Shown here: piece after piece, positions 11,002-62,307 of the stretch
How the letters are laid out: each line of letters begins with the position of its first letter
Position numbering within the stretch: the stretch's first letter is position 1
Assembly (NCBI GenBank): GCA_030144725.1
Contig: JASKMD010000031.1
Location: 8,091,323-8,155,322, forward strand
Origin: Haematococcus lacustris
Lineage: Eukaryota; Chlorophyta; Chlorophyceae; Chlamydomonadales; Haematococcaceae
DNA: 64,000 nucleotides
Reading direction: 5' to 3'
Notes under the pieces: generated by a model
Databases searched by the model: none
Told to the model about the DNA's origin: nothing
The model's input: only the letters and a program-made list of their open reading frames with translations
Position numbers and translations under genes: made by a program

Positions 11002-12120
11002 ACAAACTTGCCTGAGCTGCAACGGAGGCAGAGGCAACGGAACCAGCCCCACCTGATGCACCTGGCAGCAGCCAGCTCAGCCGGCACCTCCCTGGAAGCC
11101 AACCTGCAGCACATCACCGCCACCCTGACCACCTGGGATGCAGTGTGGGAGGTGTGCATGGAACCCAAGAAGGTGAGAGTGAGTTGGTGGGTTATGTATT
11201 GGGAGGTGGTGGGATGGCATGAAGTGAAAGAGTGGATGACTGTGCCATGCTTGACCCGGTGCCACCATGTCAGCCACCCTGTGTGCCTTGTGTGCATGGC
11301 TGCAGCTGTAGGAGGAGGAGATTGCGGAGGTGTTCAGCGCCCCAAGCAGCTGGTGTTCTATTTTAATGCAGCTGGCAGGGGGAGGCTGGGGTGCTGATGC
11401 GGTGCTGCGGGCCTGCTGCAAGGTGGTGTGCATGCCCAGGGGCACAGAGCAGCGTCGGGTCAGGGTGGTGCTTATAAATGAGCACTGCACCAGCCGGGTC
11501 AGCTCAGCAGTGAATGGCCAGCAGCCCTGTGAGAGCCAGCTAAACAAACGCAAGCCCACCAGGCCTGTGGACTGGAAGCCCCCAGCAGGGCAGGTGGACC
11601 ATCAGCTGCTGCGTCCAGCCTGGAGCCAGCAGCGTAACCAGCCAGTGCGGGGCCTAATGTAGTGCCGAGTAGTGGCTCCGCGCGTCCTGCCACAGGCCCC
11701 ATGCAGCAACCAGGCAGCCACACAGCCAGCAGCCTCAGAGCCTTGGCCCAGCACTCCCACGCCAGCCAAGCGCAACAAGTGCACTGAGGCTGAGCAGGCA
11801 GCTGAGCCCACCCAGCCCACCAAGGGCAAGGGCAAGGGCAAGGCTGCTAAAGCGAAGCCAGCACCACAGCCAGGCAGGTGGCTGGACAGGGACTGTAATG
11901 CAGCACGGAACATGCAGCGTGTTGGGGAGAGCAGGTGGCGGCTGCTTGAGCTGTGCTGGTGGCCAGAGCAGACAGCTCTGCCAGCCAAGGGCAAGGAGTA
12001 CCCTGGCCTGGGCTACAGACGGGTGTGAGACAAGCCACCCAAGGCCCAGCAGCAGCAGCAGCCTGCTGTGGCACAGAAGTGTGCCATCCCCCCTTTTGAG
12101 CTGTCATCAGCTTATGATTA
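11002..12120 (+). pseudogene. Second truncated Fanzor segment E1b
   Basis: Starts inside the region after RuvC-I (LMHLAAASSAGTSLEA, then TWDAVWE, comparable to TWDALWE of the full gene), has an apparent intron 11173-11305, then continues from DAVLRACCKVV through NEHCTSRVSS, the same GLM-TAG-CRVV stop, GRWLDRDCNAARNMQ, LELCWWPEQ and GKEYPGLGYRRV, and ends near AYD-TAG at ~12120. It lacks RuvC-I and has several stops and frameshifts. It is joined head-to-tail to E1a, probably by recombination between two copies. Confidence 0.8.
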
Positions 12121-12606
12121 GTACATGCATGTCATGCCAACTCTGCACTAAAGCCCTCAGGGGTCAGGCAATGCTTTAGGTGGAAGGCGCCCATGCCATG
12201 TCCATGTGCCATGTGCATGGGAACATAACTCCACACAGCACCATCTTGAGTAGTCCCGCTGTTGGTCCCTAGTGGTCCCTAGTAATCTGACTCACATGGA
12301 GGCCCTAGTGGGGGACGAGGGGCTGCTGTAGTGTTCACCTTAGGCGTTACCCACATAGTGTTGATGATATTTATGCAATTAATGCTCAGCTTCTCACAAC
12401 ATTTGACATTTTCAGTCTTGTGCTTCAAGGGGCACTGGTTGTCGACGATCACTGATAGTTGGGAGCAGGTCAAAGCAAACAGGGGCAGTCAGAGGCAGGA
12501 GACACGCGGCAGTCTCGATGGAAGCATGGGCGAGGCTGCAAAGTGGAGACATAGACAAGAAACGGAAGCATTGGAGCAACATAGAGCAGTAGCCTGGGAT
12601 GGCGCC
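12121..12606 (+). ncRNA. Candidate guide-RNA-encoding 3' segment of E1
   Basis: Noncoding segment between the broken Fanzor ORF end and the element right end. It is repeated at 18538-19022 with only a few substitutions. In Fanzor and TnpB systems the guide RNA scaffold comes from the 3' part of the element and the guide from the flanking DNA. By that rule the scaffold would end near GGGATGGCGCC (12606) and the guide would begin with TGTGAACACGACTCTCC. This is inference; the near identity could also reflect recent duplication alone. Confidence 0.35.
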
Positions 12607-12662
12607 TGTGAACACGACTCTCCAGCTGGCTAATGATATGTAATGGACCTGTATGTTAATGA
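12607..12662. other. Spacer with TGTAA motifs right of E1
   Basis: AT-richer stretch with two copies of ATGATATGTAAT-like sequence and three TGTAA motifs between about 12636 and 12675. TGTAA is the usual green-algal polyadenylation signal, so transcripts from E1 could end here. Confidence 0.4.
12631..12650. repeat. 20-bp direct repeat, copy 1
   Basis: TAATGATATGTAATGGACCT occurs here and again, exactly, at 13081-13100, 450 bases downstream in the same orientation. Confidence 0.9.
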
Positions 12663-12819
12663 TATGTAATATGTAATGCATGCTATGGCAACAGCATTGC
12701 CACCAGCATTGCCAGCTAGCCCTCATCCAGCTGCAGCAGCTGAACTTGCTCAGCTGATTGCCCACTGCTTGATGTTAGCTGGCCACTGCCACGGAACAAC
12801 CACTGCCTGGAAGGGGTCA
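12663..12819. repeat. Copy 2 of the ~144-bp block, left of the full-length Fanzor gene
   Basis: Near-identical to ~9047-9190. Here it lies about 380 bases before the start codon of the most complete Fanzor gene and may mark the left part of that element. Confidence 0.75.
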
Positions 12820-13202
12820 ATTATTTCTTATTTATTCTGCATGCAGTCTGAGTGTGTGGTAAGGGAGGCACCAACCGTTGCGAATGGCAGGGATATGATC
12901 ACAGCTGGATGGACTGCAGCCTCAGCCTGAGATCACCCACCGGTGTAAAGGTCCTGCGGTTGTGCCTTGATGCTGGTGGCCCAGCAGGTGCTGGTGAGCA
13001 CCTGCAGAGCGGTGATGCACTGGCATGAGTGGCAGCAAAAGCAGGGGTGGCGCTGGGGTTGAAGTGCATGCCTAAGTACTTAATGATATGTAATGGACCT
13101 CACTTCCGCCCCACTCCGGTTGCCGGCGCTCCGGTTAGATGCCAACCTGATGCACACCCCAACACAGCCACTCCGCTTGGATAATGTAACTAAATCCCTG
13201 AG
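12820..13202 (+). promoter_or_regulatory. 5' region of the full-length Fanzor gene, with a hairpin
   Basis: No coding exon was recognised between the repeated block and the start at 13203. At 12984-13005 there is a perfect 9-bp inverted repeat, GCAGGTGCT and AGCACCTGC, around a GGTG loop. The second copy of the 20-bp direct repeat is at 13081-13100. The promoter of the Fanzor gene is expected here but no core element can be named. Confidence 0.45.
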
Positions 13203-15092
13203 ATGCCCCCGAGGGCGAAATGCAAGCGCCCCGTCTCTCCCACGCGGAGTGCAGCCGGTAAGCCGAGATGCTCAACGACAGGCTAGACTCCCCCGAAGCT
13301 AACTGACGACGCGACGCAGTGTGCGCCACGCGCCATTGCGACTCCGTGCATCAAATCCTGCCGTGCGTGTGCTGTGCTTTCCCGTGTCTGCAGGTGCCAG
13401 TGGCAGTGGGCAGCAAGTCCAGGGGCAGGGGCAGGCTGTCAAGGTAGTAATTGCAGAGAGGCGCCAGGTCATCAAGGCAGCTCTGCGTGGTCTTGTGGAG
13501 GCAGCCCAGCCTGACCTCAGCCCAGCTGAGGTAGACGCAGTTGTGGCAGAGGTCAACAAGCGTATGACCATGGGCAGCAAGCAGTGTGTCCTGGCAGCAG
13601 TCATGAGCCTGACAGTGTTGCTCCAGTCCTTCCTAGGTCAGCCCACTCCAGGGTTCCCAGCAGCAGCAGGTCCAGCCCCAGGTCCCCCTCCCCCACCTGA
13701 CCCAGCCCACCCTCCCTATGCCCACCCCCGCATTCCCACACGCAGCTCCCCCCGCACAGCAGCCGCCCCAGCCCAGCTGCCTCCCCCAGTGCAGCTGGGT
13801 ATCTGGGACCCACAGCTGCTGGCACAGATCAGGGACGCCATGGAGCTGCTCACTAAAGCCAGCGTGATTGAGCACATGATGCGTGGCCCGGTGAGGTGGC
13901 TGCCTTTGAGCAGCCCAGCAGTGCCTGGCCGGTGGCCATGCTCCAGCAGCTGGACGAGGAGCATCTGACAGGGGACGGCAACTCCCTCAATGCCAACGCC
14001 ACCACCATCATCACCAGCATCCAGGAGTTCTACACGCACCCAGGGCGTTTCATCCGTTGGTGGTGCAAGGCGGTTGGGGTGGTGGAGGAGGGGTTCAGTA
14101 GGGCAATGAAGAAGCACTTCCCCCAGCTAGTGCTAGGGCGCCTAGACTACAGCCTGCCTGACAGGCAGCACAAGTGGCGCTTGCCACCCAACAGTGTGTT
14201 GCGGCAGCCTAGGTGGCGGGAAGAGGTGGCAAAGCATCGTAGGCTGCTGGGGCTGCCGGCCACGTGGCGGGAGGGACAGGACTCCATAGGGAAAAGGGGG
14301 GCAGGCAGGCTGCCCATTGAGAAGAGACTTCGCTATGTGCTGTTCGTCAACCGCAGCCTAGAGGGCTGGCAGGCAGCCCATGACACCTGCCCACGCCCCT
14401 TCACCATGCTCCCCATGGTGGGGGTACGGGCTCGCCACTTCGTGATTGATGACAGGGTGCTGCATGGGGTGTTGACTGACCTGGGCATCACCACCCTCAC
14501 AAGGCCCCAGCTTGAGGCAGACAGCCTGCCCCATTGGCAGAAGTTTATCCAGTACAGTCAGCTGCAAAACAGCGGTTGGGAGTTTGCGCGCAGGGTAGAG
14601 ACCGACGGGGTCAGCATCTCAGTTCACTTTGTCCGCAGCCAGGCAGTCACCGAGCCCGTGGAGCTGCCCTTCATAGGGCGTAAGCTCACAGCCACCAGCG
14701 ACTACGACCCTACCACCCACATTGCTGTTGGGGTGGACCCAGGTGTCACCCAGGCCATCAAGGCCGGGCATGCACAGCGGCACCAAGTCACAGGTCAGGT
14801 GCTTAGGCAGTGGGAGTGGGAGCTGAGCAAGGGGCAGCTCAAGCATGACAGCGGGCTTACAAAAGCCAAGCAGAACACAGCCCGTTGGTCAGCTGCCATC
14901 CAGCCACAGCTGCTGCAGCTGGCAGCTGCCACCCCAGCTGGCACCACCCTGGGCTGCCTCTATGCCCACGTCCTGGCCCTCAAGGCCACCTGGGACGCGC
15001 TATGGGAGGAGTACCTCAGGCCACGCTGGCGCAGGCAGCGGTTGGCGCTGCACCATGCCCAGGAGCGCGTTATTGAGGCGTTCTGCTAGAAG

Positions 15093-15419
15093 GTATGACC
15101 CTGACCCTGACCCTGACCCTGGCTCTGAATCCGGCCCTGACCCTGACCCTGACCCTGACCCTGACCCTGACCCTGACCCTGACCCTGACCCTGACCCTGA
15201 CCCTGACCCTGACCCTCACCTGACCCTGACCTGACCTGACCTGACCCTGACCCTGACCCTGACCCTGACCCTGACCCTGACCCTGACCCTGACCCTGACC
15301 CTGACCCTGACCCTGACCCTGACCCTGACCCTGACCCTGACCCTGACCCTGACCCTGACCCTGACCCTGACCCTGACCCTGACCCTGACCCTGACCCTGA
15401 CCCTGACCCTGACCTGCAG
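15093..15419. repeat. Fanzor intron built almost wholly of CCCTGA repeats
   Basis: Donor AAG|GTATGA and acceptor CCTGCAG|GTG frame about 50 copies of CCCTGA (TCAGGG on the other strand), with a few CCTGA and CTCACC variants. The splice is phase 0 and joins to VVNGMKW, where related elements also have an intron. Confidence 0.9.
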
Positions 15420-15802
15420 GTGGTGAATGGGATGAAGTGGGTGTCACGCCACTACTACCACCAGGACAGGGGAGTGGCTGTGTTCCTGGGAGCGGGCAAC
15501 TTCAGCCAGGGTGGGTGGAAGGCGGGGGCGGTGCGGGCGGGGTTTCGCAAGGTGGTGGAGCAGCCCAGCAGGCCCAGCGCAGATCCCAGACCTGACCGGC
15601 TGGTGATTGTGGATGAGTTCCGCACCAGCCGTGTCAGCTCCTCAGTGCATGCACGCCAGCCTTGTGGGCTGCACCTGCCACCTAACCAGCCCAGGCCAGC
15701 AGACTGGGTACCCCCAGCAGGCCAGGTCAACCCGCGGCTGGTGCGCCCAGCCTGGAGCCTGCGGCATGCGAAGTATGTGCGGGGCCTGTCGTGGTGCCAT
15801 CA

Positions 15803-16113
15803 GGTGCCGCCCCCCCCCCCCGCCCCCTGCCCCAGCCCAGGGCCCCCCTGCCCCTGCCCAGGGACCCCCTCCGCCTGCCCAGCCCCCCCCCCCCTCCCTG
15901 CCCAGGCTCCACCTCCCCCTGCCCCTGTCCAGGCCCCCCCCCCTCCACCTGCCCCAGCCCAGGACCCCCCTGCCCCTGCCCCAGCCCAGGCCCCACCTCC
16001 CCCTCCCCCAGCCCAGGCCCCACCACCCGCCCAGGCCCCACCACCCGCTCCCCCAGCCCAGGCCCAGCCCCTCCCTGCAGCACCTGGCCCAGCCCCACCA
16101 CCCCAGGCCCCCC
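15803..16113 (+). repeat. Proline-rich C-tract inside the last Fanzor exon
   Basis: C-rich repeats (CCCCAGCCCAGGCCCC type) encode a ~100-residue Pro/Ala-rich linker between RGLSWCHQ and GGRWLDRD. The frame stays open through it. In the truncated copies the same place holds a Ser/Pro and Gly-Lys-rich linker, so this linker varies freely. Confidence 0.85.
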
Positions 16114-16358
16114 CAGGGGGCAGGTGGCTGGACCGGGACACCAACGGGTGCCTGAACTTGCAGCGCATCGGGGAGAGCAGGCAGCGCCCCATAGAGCTGT
16201 GCCGATGGGATGACCTTGAGGCTTTGCCCCCCATTGGCAGCGAGTACCAGCAGCGCTACAAGCGGGTCAATGACCGGCTGCCCAAAGGCAGGCAGTGGTT
16301 GCACCGGGCTGCTGAGTACCGGCGGGGCATTGATGGTCGGGCCCGCAACAATGCATAA

Positions 16359-16571
16359 GGCCCTAGTAGTTTCACACAGGCTGTCAGCCTTACAAAGCAT
16401 AATGCTGTTAGTTTTGATGAGGTGCCCAGTGGTCTGTTGGGAAAGTGCCATCTACGTGGGGTTTGCAGTCATCAAGGGTGCGACCGAGGATGCTACAACA
16501 TGCTTGTAGTAGCTGAGTGAGATTACCCACAGGCCGACATGTTGTTCCTTGTTGAATGAGTTTTGTTGGCC
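16359..16571 (+). other. 3' flank of the full-length Fanzor gene
   Basis: About 210 noncoding bases between the TAA stop and the left end of E2. It does not visibly match the 3' segments of E1 and E2. If this Fanzor subfamily encodes a guide RNA, part of it should lie here. Confidence 0.4.
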
Positions 16572-17414
16572 TGGGAGGGGTCATTGCTTTGCCAGCATAT
16601 GACTGCTGGCTGGTGCGGCCATGATGGCTCACAACCTGAGGTATTGCTTGGTGTTGTGTGGCTGCCAGTGCCTCTGTTAGGACTGCATGAGGCTCGGCTC
16701 ATCCACAAGACTGAGCTTGTGCCTATGACAATGGTGTAGCAGCAATGCTTGGCATCCTGTTTGGCAGTCAACTGTTGGCAGCGTGTTGATCTCATGCATG
16801 TCTAGCAATCATGTGCATGCATCTGTACCCCATGCTTGTTGGCAAGGTCAGTATGCCTTGAATCACATGAACGTCATGAGGGCGTGACTAAACTATTCTT
16901 AAATGTCTTTTAGCAGCTTGAGGAGGGCCCTTGCTTGAGGGACGTTGTTTGATTGCTTGTCACTTGTATTGCTTGCCTCCACTCAGGGTAAGCAGCACCT
17001 TGGCAGGGATGTGATGTCACCTAGATGTGGTGATTATGACAGTGGTGATGAGGATGCTTGGACAGCTGAAGGGAGGGGCAATGCTTGCTGCATCACTCCA
17101 ATGCACGCTTCATGACCTATCTGGCTCCTGCCCAGTCCTGACTTGCTGTGATGGCTCGAACCAACGAAAACGCAAGGCTTTGGCAGAGCCTTTCATTTCA
17201 TTTCAAGTGTAGAGCCCCTCAGTTCATATATTAGCACTGACTGTAAATGCACTCCCAGAGGAAGACTTTTGTTCGTTCCATCTAGTCAAGGAGATGAGGC
17301 AGGCTGCTGTAGTGTTGCAGTACAGTCCCGGTCGTATAGCTGTGGTAATTGCTCCACAAATCACTTCGGGGAAACCCAAGTTGCCGCCACCGCCGTCTCG
17401 AAGCCAATTGCGCA

Positions 17415-18537
17415 ATGGTTCGGAATAAGCGGAAGAGCGCCGCCAAACAAAAGCAGGGTCCGGCAAAGAAATTTAAAGGTTAGACGTCGACTTGAACGGG
17501 TAGTGATTTCCGCGCCGTGTAATCACCCGTGGCTTCTGTTGGTGCCATCACAGCTTCTCGTCCGCCACAAGGCCAGCAACAACAAAAATGGATGGATGGA
17601 TGGAAAACGAAGCGGCGCCAGGTACGGGGACCTATCCCACATACCGTCCCGCCTTCAGTGTCGACACCTTGTGCCTCATCCTAAAAAAGCTGTCAATGTC
17701 CTGATCGTGCTTGCCTGCAGGTGATCAAAGTCCCGGGTGGCGCAGTGCCGCGAGGTTGCAAAAAGTCGCAGCGCAAGATCATGGCTCACCTCCAGCATAG
17801 GGCCCAGGTGCTGCGGGCCTGCTGCAAGGTGGTGTGCTGGCCCAGGGGCAAAGACCAGCGTCGGGGCAGGGTGGTGCTTATGACTGAGCACCGCACCAGC
17901 CGGGTCAGCTCAGCAGTGAATGGCCAACAGCCCTGTGAGAGCCAGCGAAACAAACGCAAGCCCACCAGGCCTGTGGACTGGAAACCCCCAGCAGGGCAGG
18001 TGGACCATCAGCTGCTGCGTCCAGCCTGGAGCCAGCAGCGTAACCAGCCAGTGCGGGGCCTAATGTAGTGCCGAGTAGTGGCTCCGCGCGTCCTGCCACA
18101 GGCCCCATGCAGCAACCAGGCAGCCACACAGCCAGCAGCCTCAGAGCCTTGGCCCAGCACTCCCACGCCAGCCAAGTGCAACAAGCGCACTGAGGCTGAG
18201 CATGCAGCTGGGCCCACCCAGCCCACCAAGGGCAAAGGCAAGGGCAAGGGCAAGGCTGCTAAAGCGAAGCCAGCACCACAGCCAGGCAGGTGGCTGGACA
18301 GGGACTGCAGTGCAGCGCTGAATATGCAACATATTGGAGAGAGCAGGTGGCCGCCGGCCTCTTGAGCTGTGCTGGTGGCCAGAGCAGACAGCTCTGCCAG
18401 CCAAGGGCAAGGAGTACCCTGGCCTGGGCTACAGACGGGTGCGAGACAAGCCACCCAAGGCCCAGCATCAGCAGCAGCCTGCTGTGGCACAGAAGTGTGC
18501 CATCCCCCCTTTTGAGCTGTCATCAGCTTATGATTAG
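17415..18537 (+). pseudogene. Truncated Fanzor gene E2 (lacks RuvC-I)
   Basis: Same layout as E1a: a basic N-terminal ORF from ATG 17415 (MVRNKRKSAAKQKQGPAKK), an intron, the open frame 17721-18068 with LMTEHRTSRVSS, the same TAG after RGLM, a Gly-Lys-rich linker, GRWLDRDCSAALNMQ, and then a frame break near 18355 where E2 has four bases more than E1b. The frame resumes as LCWWPEQTALPAKGKEYPG and ends near ELSSAYD at ~18537. It cannot make an active nuclease because RuvC-I is absent. Confidence 0.82.
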
Positions 18538-19022
18538 TACATGCATGTCATGCCAACTCTGCACTAAAGCCCTCAGGGGTCAGGCAATGGTTTAGGTGGA
18601 AGGCGCCCATGCCATGTCCATGTGCCATGTGCATGGGAACATAACTCCACACAGCACCATCTTGAGTAGTCCCGCTGTTGGTCCCTAGTGGTCCCTAGTA
18701 ATCTGACTCACGTGGAGGCCCTAGTGGGGGACGAGGGGCTGCTGTAGTGTTCACCTTAGGCGTTACCCACATAGTGTTGATGATATTTATGCAATTAATG
18801 CTCAGCTTCTCACAACATGTGACATTTTCACTCTTGTGCTTCAAGGGGCACTGGTTGTCGACGATCACTGATAGTTGGGAGCAGGTCAAAGCAAACAGGG
18901 GCAGTCAGAGGCAGGAGACACGCGGCAGTCTCGATGGAAGCATGGGCGAGGCTGCAAAGTGGAGACATAGACAAGAAACGGAAGCATTGGAGCAACATAG
19001 AGCAGTAGCCTGGGATGGCGCC
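18538..19022 (+). ncRNA. Candidate guide-RNA-encoding 3' segment of E2
   Basis: Matches 12121-12606 with few substitutions. It starts after the ORF end and stops at the shared right end GGGATGGCGCC. Under the Fanzor/TnpB model the guide would be read from the flank ACGCAACAGCAGTGATGG. No expression evidence is available from sequence alone. Confidence 0.35.
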
Positions 19023-19501
19023 ACGCAACAGCAGTGATGGACGCTGAAGGGTGTGGAGGACAGCTGCACTGGCGATATGGTAACACTGTTATTAACAGCC
19101 AGGAGCGACAATAGTCGGCAGTAGGCAAAAGCCAGGAAGGCAGCAGCTAGGCACTGGGCGGGCAGGCAGGAACATTGGGGAAGCATGCAGCACAGGCAGC
19201 AGCTAGGGCAACATGACGCATCCGGCAGCAGCTACCGGCCTTACGGCAACGATGGACTGTAGGTCACAGCGAATGGCAGCAGCCGGGGTGACAGGTTCAG
19301 CAGTACGGGCTAAATGGCCCGAGACTGCAGGGATCCAGACCACATGGGATTTGCTGAAATGTCGAGTTTGAAGTTCATCAAGCGTAGCTTCAGCAGTAGT
19401 GCATCGCAGCTACTGGTCGCGGTGCGCGCCAATTCATGGACACAGCGGAGTGGGAAAGGAGACCCTCGGGGTGGTTGATTTGTGCACATTGAGCGGATGT
19501 T
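19023..19501 (+). promoter_or_regulatory. Region between E2 and the dynein gene
   Basis: About 480 bases that must hold the dynein promoter and 5' UTR if the start at 19502 is right. No TATA element or repeat could be assigned. Confidence 0.4.
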
Positions 19502-61729
<42,228 letters not shown>

Positions 61730-62264
61730 TTCTCAGTGCAAACATGTGGTTGTGTGCTAGGTGCCTGCCAGAGATATGCACCTGCTTCATGGGGGGGGGG
61801 GGAGCGCCAGCAAGGTCAACAGCAACGATGCATGTAGAGGCATGCAGTGTTGATGATATCTGCAAGGGTACATGTAGGTCATCTGCATCTGTTTGTGTTG
61901 GCCATGCTTGCTTGAAACATTCTTTACGTGCATATGTTATTGAAGGTCACACCGATGCATTTGCATCCCGTATGTACGTATGTGGCCATCTATCGGGACA
62001 GGAGATGAATTTGCACACACTTGAATGTGTATGCCCTCGCGGACGCGCCCACGGGCATGCAAGCGGATGCGGCCCGGCTGTGCCCCAATTTCACGAATTG
62101 TCATGTAGATGCGTATGCGGATGTTATAACGCGTATCGAGGAGCGTCAAAGGAAGATAATGATGAAAGCTTCTGCTCTTGTTCAAAGCGTAGCTGCACTA
62201 ACTCAACACTGAAGGCAGCACAAAAACTGCCTCACAGAAATTATGAAGGTCTGACTAACTTCAA
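61730..62264 (-). repeat. Probable copia 3' LTR next to the dynein stop codon
   Basis: AT-richer noncoding sequence that directly follows (on the minus strand) the polypurine tract at 62265-62290. The inferred LTR start on the minus strand is TGAAGTTAGTCAGACC. Its other end cannot be fixed because no second LTR is in the window. The dynein 3' UTR must also lie here; no TGTAA was seen. A run of eleven G occurs at 61792-61802. Confidence 0.45.
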
Positions 62265-62290
62265 CCTCTTTCCTCCATCACTCCCACACA
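62265..62290 (-). other. Copia polypurine tract
   Basis: On the minus strand GGGAGTGATGGAGGAAAGAG lies ~20 bases after the stop codons of the RNase H frame and just before the putative LTR, the expected place for the plus-strand primer. Confidence 0.6.
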
Positions 62291-62307
62291 GGCGGCCAGC
62301 AGAGTTA

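Larger units (their letters stand above)
9191..12606 (+). mobile_element. Fanzor-derived non-autonomous element E1
   Basis: From about 9206 to 11001 and again from about 11945 to 12606 this matches the second element (16589-19022) nearly base for base, so E1 and E2 are copies of one mobile unit. E1 carries 961 extra bases (about 11002-11962) bounded by an 18-base repeat, CTTGAGCTGTGCTGGTGG. The extra segment comes from another Fanzor copy. Both copies stop matching right after GGGATGGCGCC, which I take as the right end. No terminal inverted repeats were found, as is usual for IS605/IS607-type relatives. Confidence 0.8.
13203..16358 (+). pseudogene. Near-complete Fanzor (TnpB-like RNA-guided nuclease) gene
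   Basis: Predicted ~890-residue Fanzor. Exon 1 is 13203-13257 (MPPRAKCKRPVSPTRSAAG, basic); exon 2 starts at 13394. RuvC-I is GVDPGVTQ (Asp at 14736-14738). After an intron 15093-15419, RuvC-II is VIVDEFRTSRVSS (Glu at 15615-15617) and RuvC-III is RWLDRDTNGCLNLQ (Asp at 16137-16139). The stop is TAA at 16356-16358. Family members cut DNA guided by an RNA from their own element. Two lesions: the frame changes by one base around 13870-13895 (LLTKASVIEHMM to VAAFEQPSS), and an in-frame TAG at 15087-15089 precedes the AAG at the splice donor. The first zinc-ribbon CXXC is missing. It may be a young pseudogene, a gene with recoding, or may contain an assembly error. Confidence 0.85.
16572..19022 (+). 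mobile_element. Fanzor-derived non-autonomous element E2
   Basis: Collinear with E1 from about 16589 (TTGCCAGCATATGAC) to 19022 (GGGATGGCGCC) apart from the 961-base segment that E1 has extra. Differences are scattered single bases and a few short indels, so the two copies separated recently. It ends only ~480 bases before the start of the dynein gene. Confidence 0.82.

Noticed and set aside
15097..15417. True interstitial telomere
   Set aside because: The unit is CCCTGA, not a known green-algal telomere unit, and it is neatly framed by splice sites, so a simple hexamer array in an intron explains it better.
15642..16451. Gly-rich open frames on the minus strand opposite the last Fanzor exon
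   Set aside because: They mirror the C-rich proline-coding tract on the plus strand, where the RuvC residues are.
9206..19022. Terminal inverted repeats for E1 and E2 as in cut-and-paste DNA transposons
   Set aside because: The left (TTGCCAGCATATGAC) and right (GGGATGGCGCC) ends are not complementary, and no target duplication could be shown.
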